Assembly: GCA_018817425.1 (NCBI GenBank)
Contig: JAHITX010000129.1
Coordinates: 1-52,894, forward strand
Length of the DNA stretch: 52,894 nt
DNA from: Pseudomonadota bacterium
GTDB lineage: Bacteria; Desulfobacterota; Desulfobacteria; Desulfobacterales; RPRI01
Direction: 5' to 3'
The notes under the pieces are model-generated. The model was not told where the DNA came from, made no database searches, and worked only from the letters and a program-made list of their open reading frames with translations. The position numbers and the translations under genes were made by a program. Of this stretch, positions 26,653 through 33,745 are shown piece after piece (the stretch's first letter is position 1; every line of letters starts with the position of its first letter).

Positions 26653-27684
26653 ATGAGAAAGATTATGAAAAAGGTTAGGGTTGAAGATGCGGTTGGGATG
26701 GTTTTGCCGCATGATATGACACGCATTATTCCCGGGAAATTTAAAGGAGTTGCTTTTAAAAAAGGCCATGTGTTGCGGGAAGAAGATATTCCGGAATTAC
26801 TCAAACTGGGAAAGCAAACGCTTTATGTCCTTAATCTTTCGGATAATTATGTTCATGAAGATGATGGTGCCTTGCGTATTGCTTCTTCAATCTGCGGTGA
26901 TGGAATCCGGTATACCAATCCCAGCGAGGGGAAATCAGCTATAATCTGTGAAACAGACGGACTTCTTAAAATTAATGTTACCGGGCTTCTTAAGATTAAT
27001 AAATTGGATAACATTATAATTTCAACCATTAGAACCAATTTCCCGTGTAAAAAAGATCAGATAGTGGGCGGAACACGGATAATACCTCTGATAGTATCCC
27101 GGAAGCAGATTGAACGGGTGGAGGCTATTGCAAAAAAACATGAACCCGTTATAAGTTTAATGCCATACAGAAAGCTTAAAGTTGGAGCAGTAGTTACAGG
27201 AAGCGAACTTTACGAAGGATTGATAAAAGATGAGTTTGATAAATTTGTTGGCAGTAAAGTCAGAGCTTTTGGTTCGGAAGTAGTAAAAAAGATACTGGTT
27301 CCGGACGATCTGAAAATGATTGCAGACGCTATTAACGAACTTGTTGCTTTCGGATGTGAACTTATTCTTACAACAGGAGGCCTGTCCGTTGATCCTGATG
27401 ATGTAACCAAGCAGGGTATAAAAAAAGCCGGAGGCAAAATTATTGTTTACGGTTCACCTATTCTTCCCGGTGCCATGTTCCTGCATGCGACTGTTAAAGA
27501 TGTTCCTATCCTTGGTCTTCCAGCTTGCGTTTATTATAATGCGACAACAATTTTCGATCTGGTTTTTCCCAGGGTGTTGGCGGCAGACAAAATAACAAAG
27601 GCAGAAATTGCGCAGATGGGCCACGGAGGTTTTTGCATGAATTGTAAAAAATGTCAGTATCCGGTTTGCCCGTTTGGTAAATAA
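26653..27684 (+). CDS. MoeA/MogA-like molybdopterin-binding protein with Cys-rich tail
   Basis: A 343-residue cytoplasmic protein. The N-terminal half resembles MoeA-like fold parts (VEDAVGMVLPHDMTRI, FKKGHVLREEDI). Residues about 175-320 form a MoCF-biosynthesis domain (KVGAVVTGSELYEG, LILTTGGLSVDPDDVTKQGI, GSPILPGAMFL) that binds molybdopterin. The last 13 residues have CMNCKKCQYPVCPFGK-type Cys spacing, a possible metal or cluster site not found in MoeA itself. It is followed after 16 bp by yqeB, so the two probably act together in maturing a molybdenum hydroxylase. ATG 26653 is preceded by GAGGG. The hydroxylase itself is not in the window. Confidence 0.82.
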   Translation: MRKIMKKVRVEDAVGMVLPHDMTRIIPGKFKGVAFKKGHVLREEDIPELLKLGKQTLYVLNLSDNYVHEDDGALRIASSICGDGIRYTNPSEGKSAIICETDGLLKINVTGLLKINKLDNIIISTIRTNFPCKKDQIVGGTRIIPLIVSRKQIERVEAIAKKHEPVISLMPYRKLKVGAVVTGSELYEGLIKDEFDKFVGSKVRAFGSEVVKKILVPDDLKMIADAINELVAFGCELILTTGGLSVDPDDVTKQGIKKAGGKIIVYGSPILPGAMFLHATVKDVPILGLPACVYYNATTIFDLVFPRVLAADKITKAEIAQMGHGGFCMNCKKCQYPVCPFGK

Positions 27685-27700
27685 TACAAGGGAAATTTAT

Positions 27701-28513
27701 ATGTCTCAGGCTATATTAAATCAACTGACAATAGGCATCAAAGGTGCAGGAGATATGGCCAGTGCTGTTGCATGGCGGCTTTACATGGCCAATTTTAAAA
27801 AGATTTTCATGATGGAAATTCCCTACCCTCTTGCAGTAAGAAGAGGCGTGTGTTTTTGCGAAGCTGTTCATGAAGGACAAAAAACTATAGAAGGTGTCCA
27901 GGCTTTAAAAGCAAGTAGTTTTGAAGAGATTCGAAAAATTTGGGATAAGGGAAAAATTGCCGTTGTAGTTGATCCTGAATGGAAGACTTTACAGAAACTA
28001 CAACCGGATGTTTTAGTGGATGCTATTCTTGCTAAGAAGAACATAGGAACAAAAAAATCCGAAGCTACTCTCGTATTAGGACTTGGTCCGGGTTTTTGTG
28101 CCGGAGATGATGTTCACATGGCTATAGAAACAAAAAGGGGCCATTACTTGGGACGCATTATTACTTCCGGCAAACCCATACCTGATACCGGAATACCAGG
28201 AAATATCGGCGGATATACCGCAGAAAGATTATTAAGAGCACCTGCAGAGGGTGTATTTGAAGCAAGACACGACATCGGAGATATAGTAAAAAGCGGAGAA
28301 GTAATTGCAAATGTTGGCGGTGCTGGGCTTGTGGCCGGTATCGACGGTGTAATTCGCGGGCTTATCCGTCCGGGCACGAAAGTAACCAAAAACATGAAAG
28401 TAGGAGATATAGACCCAAGATCAGACATTGGTTACTGCGATACGATCTCAGATAAAGCTATGGCTATCGCCGGTTCCGTGATAGAAGCTGTTATGAGGAC
28501 TTATAATAAATAA
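27701..28513 (+). CDS. yqeB: YqeB/EF2563-type selenium-dependent molybdenum hydroxylase system protein
   Basis: A 270-residue protein with an N-terminal Rossmann-like GIKGAGDMASAVAWRLYMANF motif and the conserved blocks VRRGVCFCEAVHEG, LGLGPGFCAGDDVHMAIET and RGHYLGRII of the EF2563/YqeB family. Family members accompany selenium-dependent molybdenum hydroxylases (xanthine- or nicotinate-dehydrogenase-like) and are thought to help insert labile selenium. The C-terminal half carries a lipoyl/biotinyl-like hammerhead (DIVKSGEVIANVGG). ATG 27701 was chosen (AAGGGAA 6 bases upstream) over an in-frame TTG at 27674 that overlaps the preceding gene. Operonic with the molybdopterin-binding protein. 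Confidence 0.85.
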   Translation: MSQAILNQLTIGIKGAGDMASAVAWRLYMANFKKIFMMEIPYPLAVRRGVCFCEAVHEGQKTIEGVQALKASSFEEIRKIWDKGKIAVVVDPEWKTLQKLQPDVLVDAILAKKNIGTKKSEATLVLGLGPGFCAGDDVHMAIETKRGHYLGRIITSGKPIPDTGIPGNIGGYTAERLLRAPAEGVFEARHDIGDIVKSGEVIANVGGAGLVAGIDGVIRGLIRPGTKVTKNMKVGDIDPRSDIGYCDTISDKAMAIAGSVIEAVMRTYNK

Positions 28514-28545
28514 GATGACATATAGTGTTTAGCATAGATTAGGAA

Positions 28546-28579
28546 GTAAAAAGCCGCCTGCTTTTATTGGACAGGCGGC
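28546..28579 (-). terminator. Intrinsic terminator (minus strand)
   Basis: On the minus strand GCCGCCTG, 11-base loop, CAGGCGGC, then TTTTTA. It serves the small exported-protein gene at 28675. Read from the plus strand it could also slow transcription leaving yqeB. Confidence 0.75.
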
Positions 28580-28674
28580 CAATGTTGGCTTAAGAGGGAG
28601 CCTTCGCTATTTGCCGAAGTTGTTTTGGATACCCTCGGCCTGTCCCTTTTAATAAACTTTCCACTAGTACATAA
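28580..28674 (-). other. Hairpin-rich 3' untranslated region
   Basis: Between the stop of the 28675 gene and its terminator, the minus strand can form several short stems, including CTTCG-N8-CGAAG, GGCT-N8-AGCC and GCCAA-TG-TTGGC. It may be a 3'UTR-derived small RNA. No known RNA family was recognised. Confidence 0.3.
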
Positions 28675-29019
28675 TTACCTGTTACGGGGTCTTTTTTCAC
28701 GATAACCATTGTTATGGTCATATCTATTTTGCCTCTCTTCTTGCTTGTTATATCCGTGCCCTTTACCACGGTATTTATGATCTCTGTAGTTTTGAAAGCG
28801 CGTTCTATTAGTATATGCTTTTCGATAATATGAGCGATTATTATAAAATGCCCACGGTGGAGGTGGTGGAGAGGGTAGTGCGTGGTAGACTTTTAAGAAA
28901 GGAACAGGTATGCCCAAAGAAATTCCCACCGATACATCGCGAGCCGAACTGGTTTTCGGGAATATCCCAATTGCTATTCCAAACATTACTGTTATTATAA
29001 TTGCTTTGGCTATTCTCAT
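28675..29019 (-). CDS. Small exported basic protein, sigma-54 promoted
   Basis: A 114-residue protein with a signal peptide (IIITVMFGIAIGIFPKTSSA), a short hydrophobic stretch (VGISLGIPVPFLKV), a proline run (SPPPPPW) and a tail rich in Arg, Lys, Asn and Tyr (about residues 60-114). It is probably periplasmic or surface-exposed and cationic. No family is recognised. GGAGGTG lies 5 bases before ATG 29019. A consensus sigma-54 promoter sits about 62 bases upstream and an intrinsic terminator follows, so it is a self-contained transcription unit. Its tail might bind anionic envelope polymers, but this is only inferred from charge. Confidence 0.7.
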   Translation of the reverse strand: MRIAKAIIITVMFGIAIGIFPKTSSARDVSVGISLGIPVPFLKVYHALPSPPPPPWAFYNNRSYYRKAYTNRTRFQNYRDHKYRGKGHGYNKQEERQNRYDHNNGYREKRPRNR

Positions 29020-29080
29020 AAATTCACCTCCTTGTTTCCATATGGTTTAAAGTTTATTCGTGTCTTTAGTATAAGGTATG

Positions 29081-29096
29081 AGCAACTGTCATGCCA
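29081..29096 (-). promoter_or_regulatory. Sigma-54 (-24/-12) promoter
   Basis: Minus strand TGGCATGACAGTTGC: GG and GC elements at the exact spacing of the TGGCAYRNNNNTTGC consensus. Predicted start near 29070, about 50 bases before ATG 29019. Confidence 0.7.
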
Positions 29097-29097
29097 T

Positions 29098-29440
29098 TAG
29101 GGTAGTTTTTATAAAAACTTATGGAAAATCAAGAGGATATAAATTTCAAGCTTCGGAAACAACATGGAGGATATGTGTACAAAGTAGCCAATCGGAAATA
29201 GCTACGTATGAATAAAATATACAATTCCAAGGGGGGAAACAATCTGTTTATTTAATATGGAAGTTTAGAAGGATTAAAGATACAAGATTCATTCAGATCC
29301 AAACAAATTATCATTGTTTAAAATGATTTTTTGTTGAGAACTTTTTTCTGTATCAAACCAAGTGAACCAATAATAACCTTTAGCGGATTTTCCTGCCTTT
29401 TTAGAAGTATTTGCCAAAAGGGCATATTTACTACTCTCAA
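29098..29440. other. Intergenic region without recognised features
   Basis: AT-rich. It would hold the activator sites for the minus-strand sigma-54 promoter at 29081 if these lie upstream. No gene, terminator or repeat was seen. Confidence 0.3.
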
Positions 29441-29677
29441 TTAATTCCCGGTTGTTTTCTTTATATCTTTAGCGGCCTTTTTCCAGAGCGTTTTGGCTTT
29501 CTTGTCAATGGCCTTAACACCTTTTGTGGCCTTCTTGTCCACTGAATTCGTAATCTTCTTCAAACCCCGGTGAATATCTTTAAAGCCTTCCTTTGCGGTT
29601 TGCGCCTCATTGGCACAAAGCATTGAAGGCAAAACAAGTAACCATAATAAGGTTAGCAAAATACAAAACAAACGCAT
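29441..29677 (-). CDS. Small exported Lys/Ala-rich protein
   Basis: A 78-residue protein: signal peptide (LLTLLWLLVLPSMLCA) followed by a mature part of about 55 residues rich in Lys, Ala and Thr, arranged in repeated KKATKGVKAIDKKAKT-like heptads predicted to be helical. TAGGAGGATAAA stands immediately before ATG 29677, a strong ribosome site. It lies 20 bp after the stop of the 29698 gene, so the two may be co-transcribed. The mature sequence loosely resembles small periplasmic amphipathic or histone-like proteins. Function is unknown. Confidence 0.65.
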   Translation of the reverse strand: MRLFCILLTLLWLLVLPSMLCANEAQTAKEGFKDIHRGLKKITNSVDKKATKGVKAIDKKAKTLWKKAAKDIKKTTGN

Positions 29678-29697
29678 TTTATCCTCCTAGTATCTTT

Positions 29698-30189
29698 TTA
29701 TACTATATCTTCCAGGACTCTTTTGTGAATCTCATCGCGAACATAATCTGCCAGTTCCACTGAACTCATGCCTCTATGTTGAGTTTCCTCTTTTATCCAT
29801 TTCAACATCAAATGCATTTGTGAAATCGGCATACCTCCGGTGGTAAGTGCCAGCGTGGTGCCACAAGCACAGTTTGCAAGTGCCACAGCACCGATCGGCT
29901 GAGTTGTTTCCCAATTTTCTAATTCTGCATCATAAAAGATTGTTGCTCCGATGCGTTTGGTATTCAGTATGTATTCCTTAAGCGTTGCAAAACGACGGCC
30001 GCATAGAGTGCAGACTTTTGGAAAAAGACCCTCAAAGTGTTCCTGCATTATTTGTATAATTACATTGTCGTTCATGGTGCAAATATTGTATCCTATTTGG
30101 TTGAGGATTCGTCCTGAACAACTTTCTTTTAAAAGAGCATAGTTGCTGTATTTTAAGGAGAGTCGCGATATATTTGGTATTCGTTCCAT
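29698..30189 (-). CDS. Cysteine-containing protein of unknown function
   Basis: Up to 163 residues. A treble of Cys motifs, CTLCGRRF (about residue 60) and NCACGTTLAL (about 107), suggests a zinc-binding fold. The C-terminal third is helical (HLMLKWIKEETQHRGMSSVE). The first 38 residues look unlike real protein, so ATG 30075 (MNDNVIIQIMQEHFEG) may be the true start; neither start has a good ribosome site. There is no signal peptide, so it is probably cytoplasmic. I do not recognise the family. Confidence 0.5.
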   Translation of the reverse strand: MERIPNISRLSLKYSNYALLKESCSGRILNQIGYNICTMNDNVIIQIMQEHFEGLFPKVCTLCGRRFATLKEYILNTKRIGATIFYDAELENWETTQPIGAVALANCACGTTLALTTGGMPISQMHLMLKWIKEETQHRGMSSVELADYVRDEIHKRVLEDIV

Positions 30190-30358
30190 TTGTAGCTTTC
30201 AATACCGATTGCTTGTTTATCTTCAACATCACATTTATACTTTGAATCGCAACCTCTCATGTGAGGTTTTCCCCTTATTGTATCATCCACTATGAGCCGA
30301 CGAACAGAAATAGGCTCATTGTTGTATAATTAAGTTTTTTCTGCTGGGAGAGTATTTC

Positions 30359-30398
30359 TAATCTAATCTAATCTAATCTAATCTAATCTAATCTGATC
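30359..30398. repeat. Pentanucleotide microsatellite (TAATC)7
   Basis: Seven perfect tandem TAATC units followed by one variant, TGATC. Intergenic, 170 bp upstream of the 29698 gene on its transcribed strand and about 450 bp before the PAS gene. Length changes could alter promoter spacing. Confidence 0.95.
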
Positions 30399-30526
30399 AA
30401 TGGAATTGCTTGCGTAAGTTTAGTTTAAAAATAATCTATAAACAGAGCTAAGTCAATGTTAAAAAACGTAATTCATTAGGCTCTAACCTACTGTTGCTGT
30501 TTAATGCAGTAAAGTTCTCATTTCCT

Positions 30527-30653
30527 AATCGGTTGCGGGTATTTTAGCCGGATACGGATAAGCTATCGAAAAATTGCCGCCTTTAATCAGCATAGCAATC
30601 TTATAAGAATCTATCTTGTCCTTTTTTGTTTTGCCACCGTGGATACTTTTCAT
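30527..30653 (-). pseudogene. IS110-family transposase fragment
   Basis: A minus-strand frame of about 42 codons, KSIHGGKTKKDKIDSYKIAM then LIKGGNFSIAYPYP, matching the N-terminal RuvC-like part of IS110 transposases (K..D..D..KIA.LL..G..P.aY.yP). Both ends are missing. The remainder of 30190-30846 has no gene; 30654-30846 is AT-rich leader to the PAS gene. Confidence 0.65.
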
Positions 30654-30846
30654 GTATAATGCTTATATGAGAATCAAAAAGATTTTGTATTTGTTACAGA
30701 ACACAGAGATCTATTACCAGCAGAAAACTCGATTAATAGAGAGAATGATATTTTTCAGATACGGTGAGACTATTTCTAAAAGCATTTCGGTGTCTGGATT
30801 AATATGATGTGTTGTCAAAACACTTCACATAATCGGAGGGGCTGCA

Positions 30847-31599
30847 ATGATCAGCAAGCTAAACAAAGAAGAATTGGAGCACAGGATTCAGGAGTTGGAG
30901 AGACAACTTGCCTGCCTAAAGCAAATGGAGATAGATATAATAATTGAGAGAAACTTCTCTAATAGTGTACTTGATTGTCTTCCCGGGATTTTTTATCTCT
31001 ATGATGAGGATGGAAACATCATTCGCTGGAACAAGAACCATGAAGATTTAACCGGGTTTTCCGCTGAAGAGATTAAACAAAGAAAAAATTTAGACTGGTT
31101 TGATGGCTCGGATAAGGATCTAATTGCAGATAGAGCAAAAGAGTGCTTTGTTAAAGGCAAATCTTATGCACAAGCTGATCTTATAATCAAAAATGGCTCA
31201 AAAGTACCATTTTATTTTACCGCTTTTCGCATGACAATCAATGATAAAAATTTTCTGATAGGGATGGGGATAGATATAACTACCCTCAAGCAGACTGAGG
31301 AAGAACTGAAAAAAGCACATGCTGAATTGGAGAATAGAGTTGAGGAACGTACACTTGAGTTAATGCAAGCAAATGCACGGTTATCTAAGGAGATAGAAGA
31401 TCGTAATAAAGCCGAAGAAAAACTGAAAATCCTGCGAGGCCTCCTGCCGATTTGTGCTAACTGTAAAAAAATACGTGACGATAAGGGCTCCTGGAACCAA
31501 ATTGAAACATACATTAAGAATCACTCTGAGGCCGAATTCACTCACGGCATTTGCCAAGATTGTGCCAAATTGCTATATCCTGATTTTGCAGAATACTAA
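30847..31599 (+). CDS. PAS-domain protein with Cys-rich C-terminal motif
   Basis: A 250-residue cytoplasmic protein: N-terminal coiled coil (residues 1-35), a PAS domain (about 40-150, with GIFYLYDEDGNIIRWN and MGIDIT), a second coiled coil (150-195), and a terminal segment LLPICANCKKIRDDKGSW ... HGICQDCAKLLYPD with two CxxC pairs. This tail is common at the ends of deltaproteobacterial PAS sensor proteins and may bind a metal. There is no kinase, cyclase or HD domain, so it is a stand-alone sensor or adaptor. GGAGGGG is 6 bases before ATG 30847. Confidence 0.8.
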   Translation: MISKLNKEELEHRIQELERQLACLKQMEIDIIIERNFSNSVLDCLPGIFYLYDEDGNIIRWNKNHEDLTGFSAEEIKQRKNLDWFDGSDKDLIADRAKECFVKGKSYAQADLIIKNGSKVPFYFTAFRMTINDKNFLIGMGIDITTLKQTEEELKKAHAELENRVEERTLELMQANARLSKEIEDRNKAEEKLKILRGLLPICANCKKIRDDKGSWNQIETYIKNHSEAEFTHGICQDCAKLLYPDFAEY

Positions 31600-31779
31600 A
31601 ATAAAGTGCACTAAATTCCCTTCAGTGTAATAATATATTATTTCAATTATTTATTTTATTATCTCTCCTTTTTGATTCTTTTGCCTGTACTAAAAACAAT
31701 ACAAAACACTCCTGCCCGAATTTGATTTTATTCAGCTATTTATCCTATATATCAATAATTTAATACAAACACCCGAATC

Positions 31780-31794
31780 TGGCATACCATTTGC
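31780..31794 (+). promoter_or_regulatory. Sigma-54 (-24/-12) promoter of the Pal-like gene
   Basis: TGGCATACCATTTGC, preceded by C and followed by C: a full match to the consensus with correct GG to GC spacing. Predicted start near 31806, about 87 bases before ATG 31893. The rest of 31600-31779 is AT-rich with no other gene. Confidence 0.75.
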
Positions 31795-31892
31795 CTGTTA
31801 CCAAAGAATATCCGGCAACAGACACGACAGGAAAATATGCTCCGGTCTTTTTGTAAAAAAGTTATGGGGTAATCAATCAAAGGAGGAAAGAG

Positions 31893-32546
31893 ATGAGTAA
31901 AAAATTTGTAAATTTATTTATGGTCTTTTTTATAATGATGCTGTTTTCAATATTTATGCATGCATGCACAAAAAATATTGTAACGGAAGATAAATTAATT
32001 GAACCAAATATTGAAGAACTTAGCAGCACAGATGATACATCCGTTTCGGCAGAAGATGAAGATATTCGCCTTAATGCTGAGCAGGAACAAGTAAAAAGAG
32101 AAGCACGATTAAAAGAAGATGCCTTAAAGGCACAAAAAGAAAAAGAAGAAGCTGATAAAATAGAAGCAATGCACAGAAAGGAATTCGAGAAAGAAGATGT
32201 TTATTTCAATTATGATAGTGCGGTTCTTGATGAATCCGCACAAAATATTCTTAAAAATAAAGCTGTTTATCTTGAAAAAAATTCCGGGATTAGTGTAAAT
32301 ATAGAGGGGTATTGTGATGAACGTGGAACTAATGAGTATAATCTTGTATTAGGCGAAAAGCGTGCCCAAAGCGTAAAAAATTTCCTTATTAAATCAGGAA
32401 TTCTTTTCTCACGTTTAAAAATAATCAGCTACGGCGAAGAAGCTCCGCTTGATTCCGGCCATAACGAAGCGTCCTGGGCAAAGAACAGAAGGGCCCATTT
32501 TAAAATAAACTATCAAACAAAAAATATTTATTCTCAAGTAAGATAA
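31893..32546 (+). CDS. Pal-like OmpA-family lipoprotein
   Basis: A 217-residue outer-membrane lipoprotein: signal peptide with lipobox FMHAC (Cys25), a charged linker of about 75 residues predicted as coiled coil (KREARLKEDALKAQKEKEE), and an OmpA/Pal peptidoglycan-binding domain (about 105-212: VYFNYDSAVLDE, NIEGYCDERGTNEYNLVLG, RLKIISYGEE, NRRAHF). It should tether the outer membrane to peptidoglycan. No tol genes adjoin, so it is probably an accessory Pal rather than the core one. AAAGGAGG lies 7 bases upstream. The sigma-54 promoter at 31780 suggests induction by an NtrC-type activator. Confidence 0.87.
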   Translation: MSKKFVNLFMVFFIMMLFSIFMHACTKNIVTEDKLIEPNIEELSSTDDTSVSAEDEDIRLNAEQEQVKREARLKEDALKAQKEKEEADKIEAMHRKEFEKEDVYFNYDSAVLDESAQNILKNKAVYLEKNSGISVNIEGYCDERGTNEYNLVLGEKRAQSVKNFLIKSGILFSRLKIISYGEEAPLDSGHNEASWAKNRRAHFKINYQTKNIYSQVR

Positions 32547-32864
32547 ACACTTAATATGTCTAATTTGCAATACGGTCATAATCTGTTCTCGACTGGTCTG
32601 TGGTCTGTCTATAACTGTTATCCGGTGCCAAAAACCTATCGTATATATAATGCAGGCCGCATACCTCTAAACTTTTCCAACGATCGTATTGCATTTCGCA
32701 TCGTGTTATAATCTGAACTGTTGTAAAATGGCGGATGGTTTTTTACAAAGTTTTACTGGTGCCTGCATAACGCAGACAGCAGTACATATAGAACTTCTTT
32801 TGCACAAGGAAGTAATTATAGTAAACTTCGCAAGCTATGTGTGCCAAAAAAGGCCAATCTCATT
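32547..32864. other. Intergenic region without recognised genes
   Basis: No convincing coding region or RNA. Short open frames here lack ribosome sites. It ends in the degraded left half of the repeat element at 32865. Confidence 0.3.
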
Positions 32865-32990
32865 AGGAATACATTAAGTATTTCGAGGATAGCGCTAAAG
32901 GTAAGCGCTATGCTTCACTACGTGTCACTTCGTGCGAAATTTGAGTCTAACACAGAGATCGGCCAAAATGGGGCGTTTTGAAACTGGCTC
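32865..32990 (+). repeat. Partial 142-bp-family element with a 45-bp insertion
   Basis: Right half of the element described at 40400: AGGAATACATTAAGTATTTC, then GAGGAT, an unrelated insert of about 45 bp (AGCGCTAAAGGTAAGCGCT hairpin and more), then GAAATTTGAGTCTAACACAG and the conserved right end GGGGCGTTTTGAAACTGGCTC region. The left terminal repeat is missing or degraded. Confidence 0.8.
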
Positions 32991-33002
32991 ATAAAAAATA
33001 AT

Positions 33003-33030
33003 CAGGGTGAAGTTAAAAACCTTCACCCTG
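33003..33030 (-). terminator. Terminator of the small exported-protein gene
   Basis: CAGGGTGAAG and its exact complement around an 8-base loop; on the minus strand it is followed by ATTATTTTTTAT. It lies 50 bp after the stop of the 33080 gene. Confidence 0.75.
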
Positions 33031-33079
33031 TAAACTTTACAAACACTTTATTTTAATTGCCGAGATAATTCTGGTGCAG

Positions 33080-33331
33080 TTAACTGCTTTCCTTTTTTTG
33101 CACCTCACCATCTTTTACTTCAACTATGTCGCCGACCTTTATATCCTTTATTGTTTCAATATTTTTAACATCGACTTTTACTTCTTTGCCGGTCTCATCC
33201 ATAATAGTCAATGTATTTGCCTTAATATCAATTATGGACCCATTTATCTGTTGTGCCGAAAAGCCTATCCCGGCAGTCCCAAGGGTTAAAATCGAAACCA
33301 CTAATAATACCATCAATTTTTTCGCCAGCAT
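33080..33331 (-). CDS. Small exported OB-fold-like protein, sigma-54 promoted
   Basis: An 83-residue protein with a signal peptide (KKLMVLLVVSILTLGTAGIGFSA cleaved near AQQ) and a beta-rich domain of about 55 residues (INGSIIDIKANTLTIMDETG, VGDIVEVKDGEV) resembling small periplasmic OB-like or DUF5666-type folds. ATG 33331 was chosen (AAGGAGG 8 bases upstream) in preference to an in-frame start at 33367. A sigma-54 promoter matching the consensus lies about 245 bp upstream, with a perfect 10-bp inverted repeat in the leader. Function unknown; a role in envelope stress or ligand binding is inferred from export and regulation. Confidence 0.75.
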   Translation of the reverse strand: MLAKKLMVLLVVSILTLGTAGIGFSAQQINGSIIDIKANTLTIMDETGKEVKVDVKNIETIKDIKVGDIVEVKDGEVQKKESS

Positions 33332-33440
33332 AAAATTTACCTCCTTTTTAAAATCATTGCTTAACATTAATGTATTCTACTCTCACCTTGCGAACTCATC
33401 GTGTTGTGCGCTTTTTATCCACCCCCCTTCATTGAGAAAT

Positions 33441-33469
33441 ACTGCTGTATCAGATTCGAATACAGCAGT
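33441..33469. promoter_or_regulatory. Perfect inverted repeat in the 5' leader
   Basis: ACTGCTGTAT, 9 bases, ATACAGCAGT. It sits between the sigma-54 promoter at 33574 and the gene start at 33331, so it would be a hairpin in the mRNA leader or an operator. Confidence 0.5.
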
Positions 33470-33573
33470 TTCGGAGAAGAAATTATAGTAATGATAAACA
33501 ATCTGTTCCGTTTGATGATAACAAGAATCGAAACATTGTTTTGGCAATCACTATAACTATGTTTGTGATAGTA

Positions 33574-33588
33574 GCAAACGACGTGCCA
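33574..33588 (-). promoter_or_regulatory. Sigma-54 (-24/-12) promoter
   Basis: Minus strand TGGCACGTCGTTTGC, an exact match to TGGCACGNNNNTTGC. Predicted start near 33562, giving a leader of about 230 bases to ATG 33331. Lies in the gap after the glrR-like gene, which also reads leftward. Confidence 0.78.
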
Positions 33589-33745
33589 GGTTGAGCTACG
33601 AATACTAAAGGCTTGATATTTAAGGAGAAGTGTATGTGATAAACAGTCTAACCATTTTAAATGGAATTTCTTATGTATGAATTAACATGCATAAAAATGA
33701 TACTGAATGTATGGAATTTTTTAAAAAAAGCAAATATATCTTAAG

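Noticed and set aside
27701-28513. Selenoprotein (in-frame UGA) in the YqeB region
   Set aside because: Neither gene has an internal in-frame TGA with a following SECIS-like hairpin; both read through with standard codons.
30359-30398. Possible CRISPR array
   Set aside because: Repeats are contiguous 5-bp units with no spacers and no cas genes nearby.
32547-32864. Small RNA or peptide gene in the gap after the Pal-like gene
   Set aside because: TTGCAT and TATAAT occur but only 12 bases apart; no terminator or conserved structure seen.
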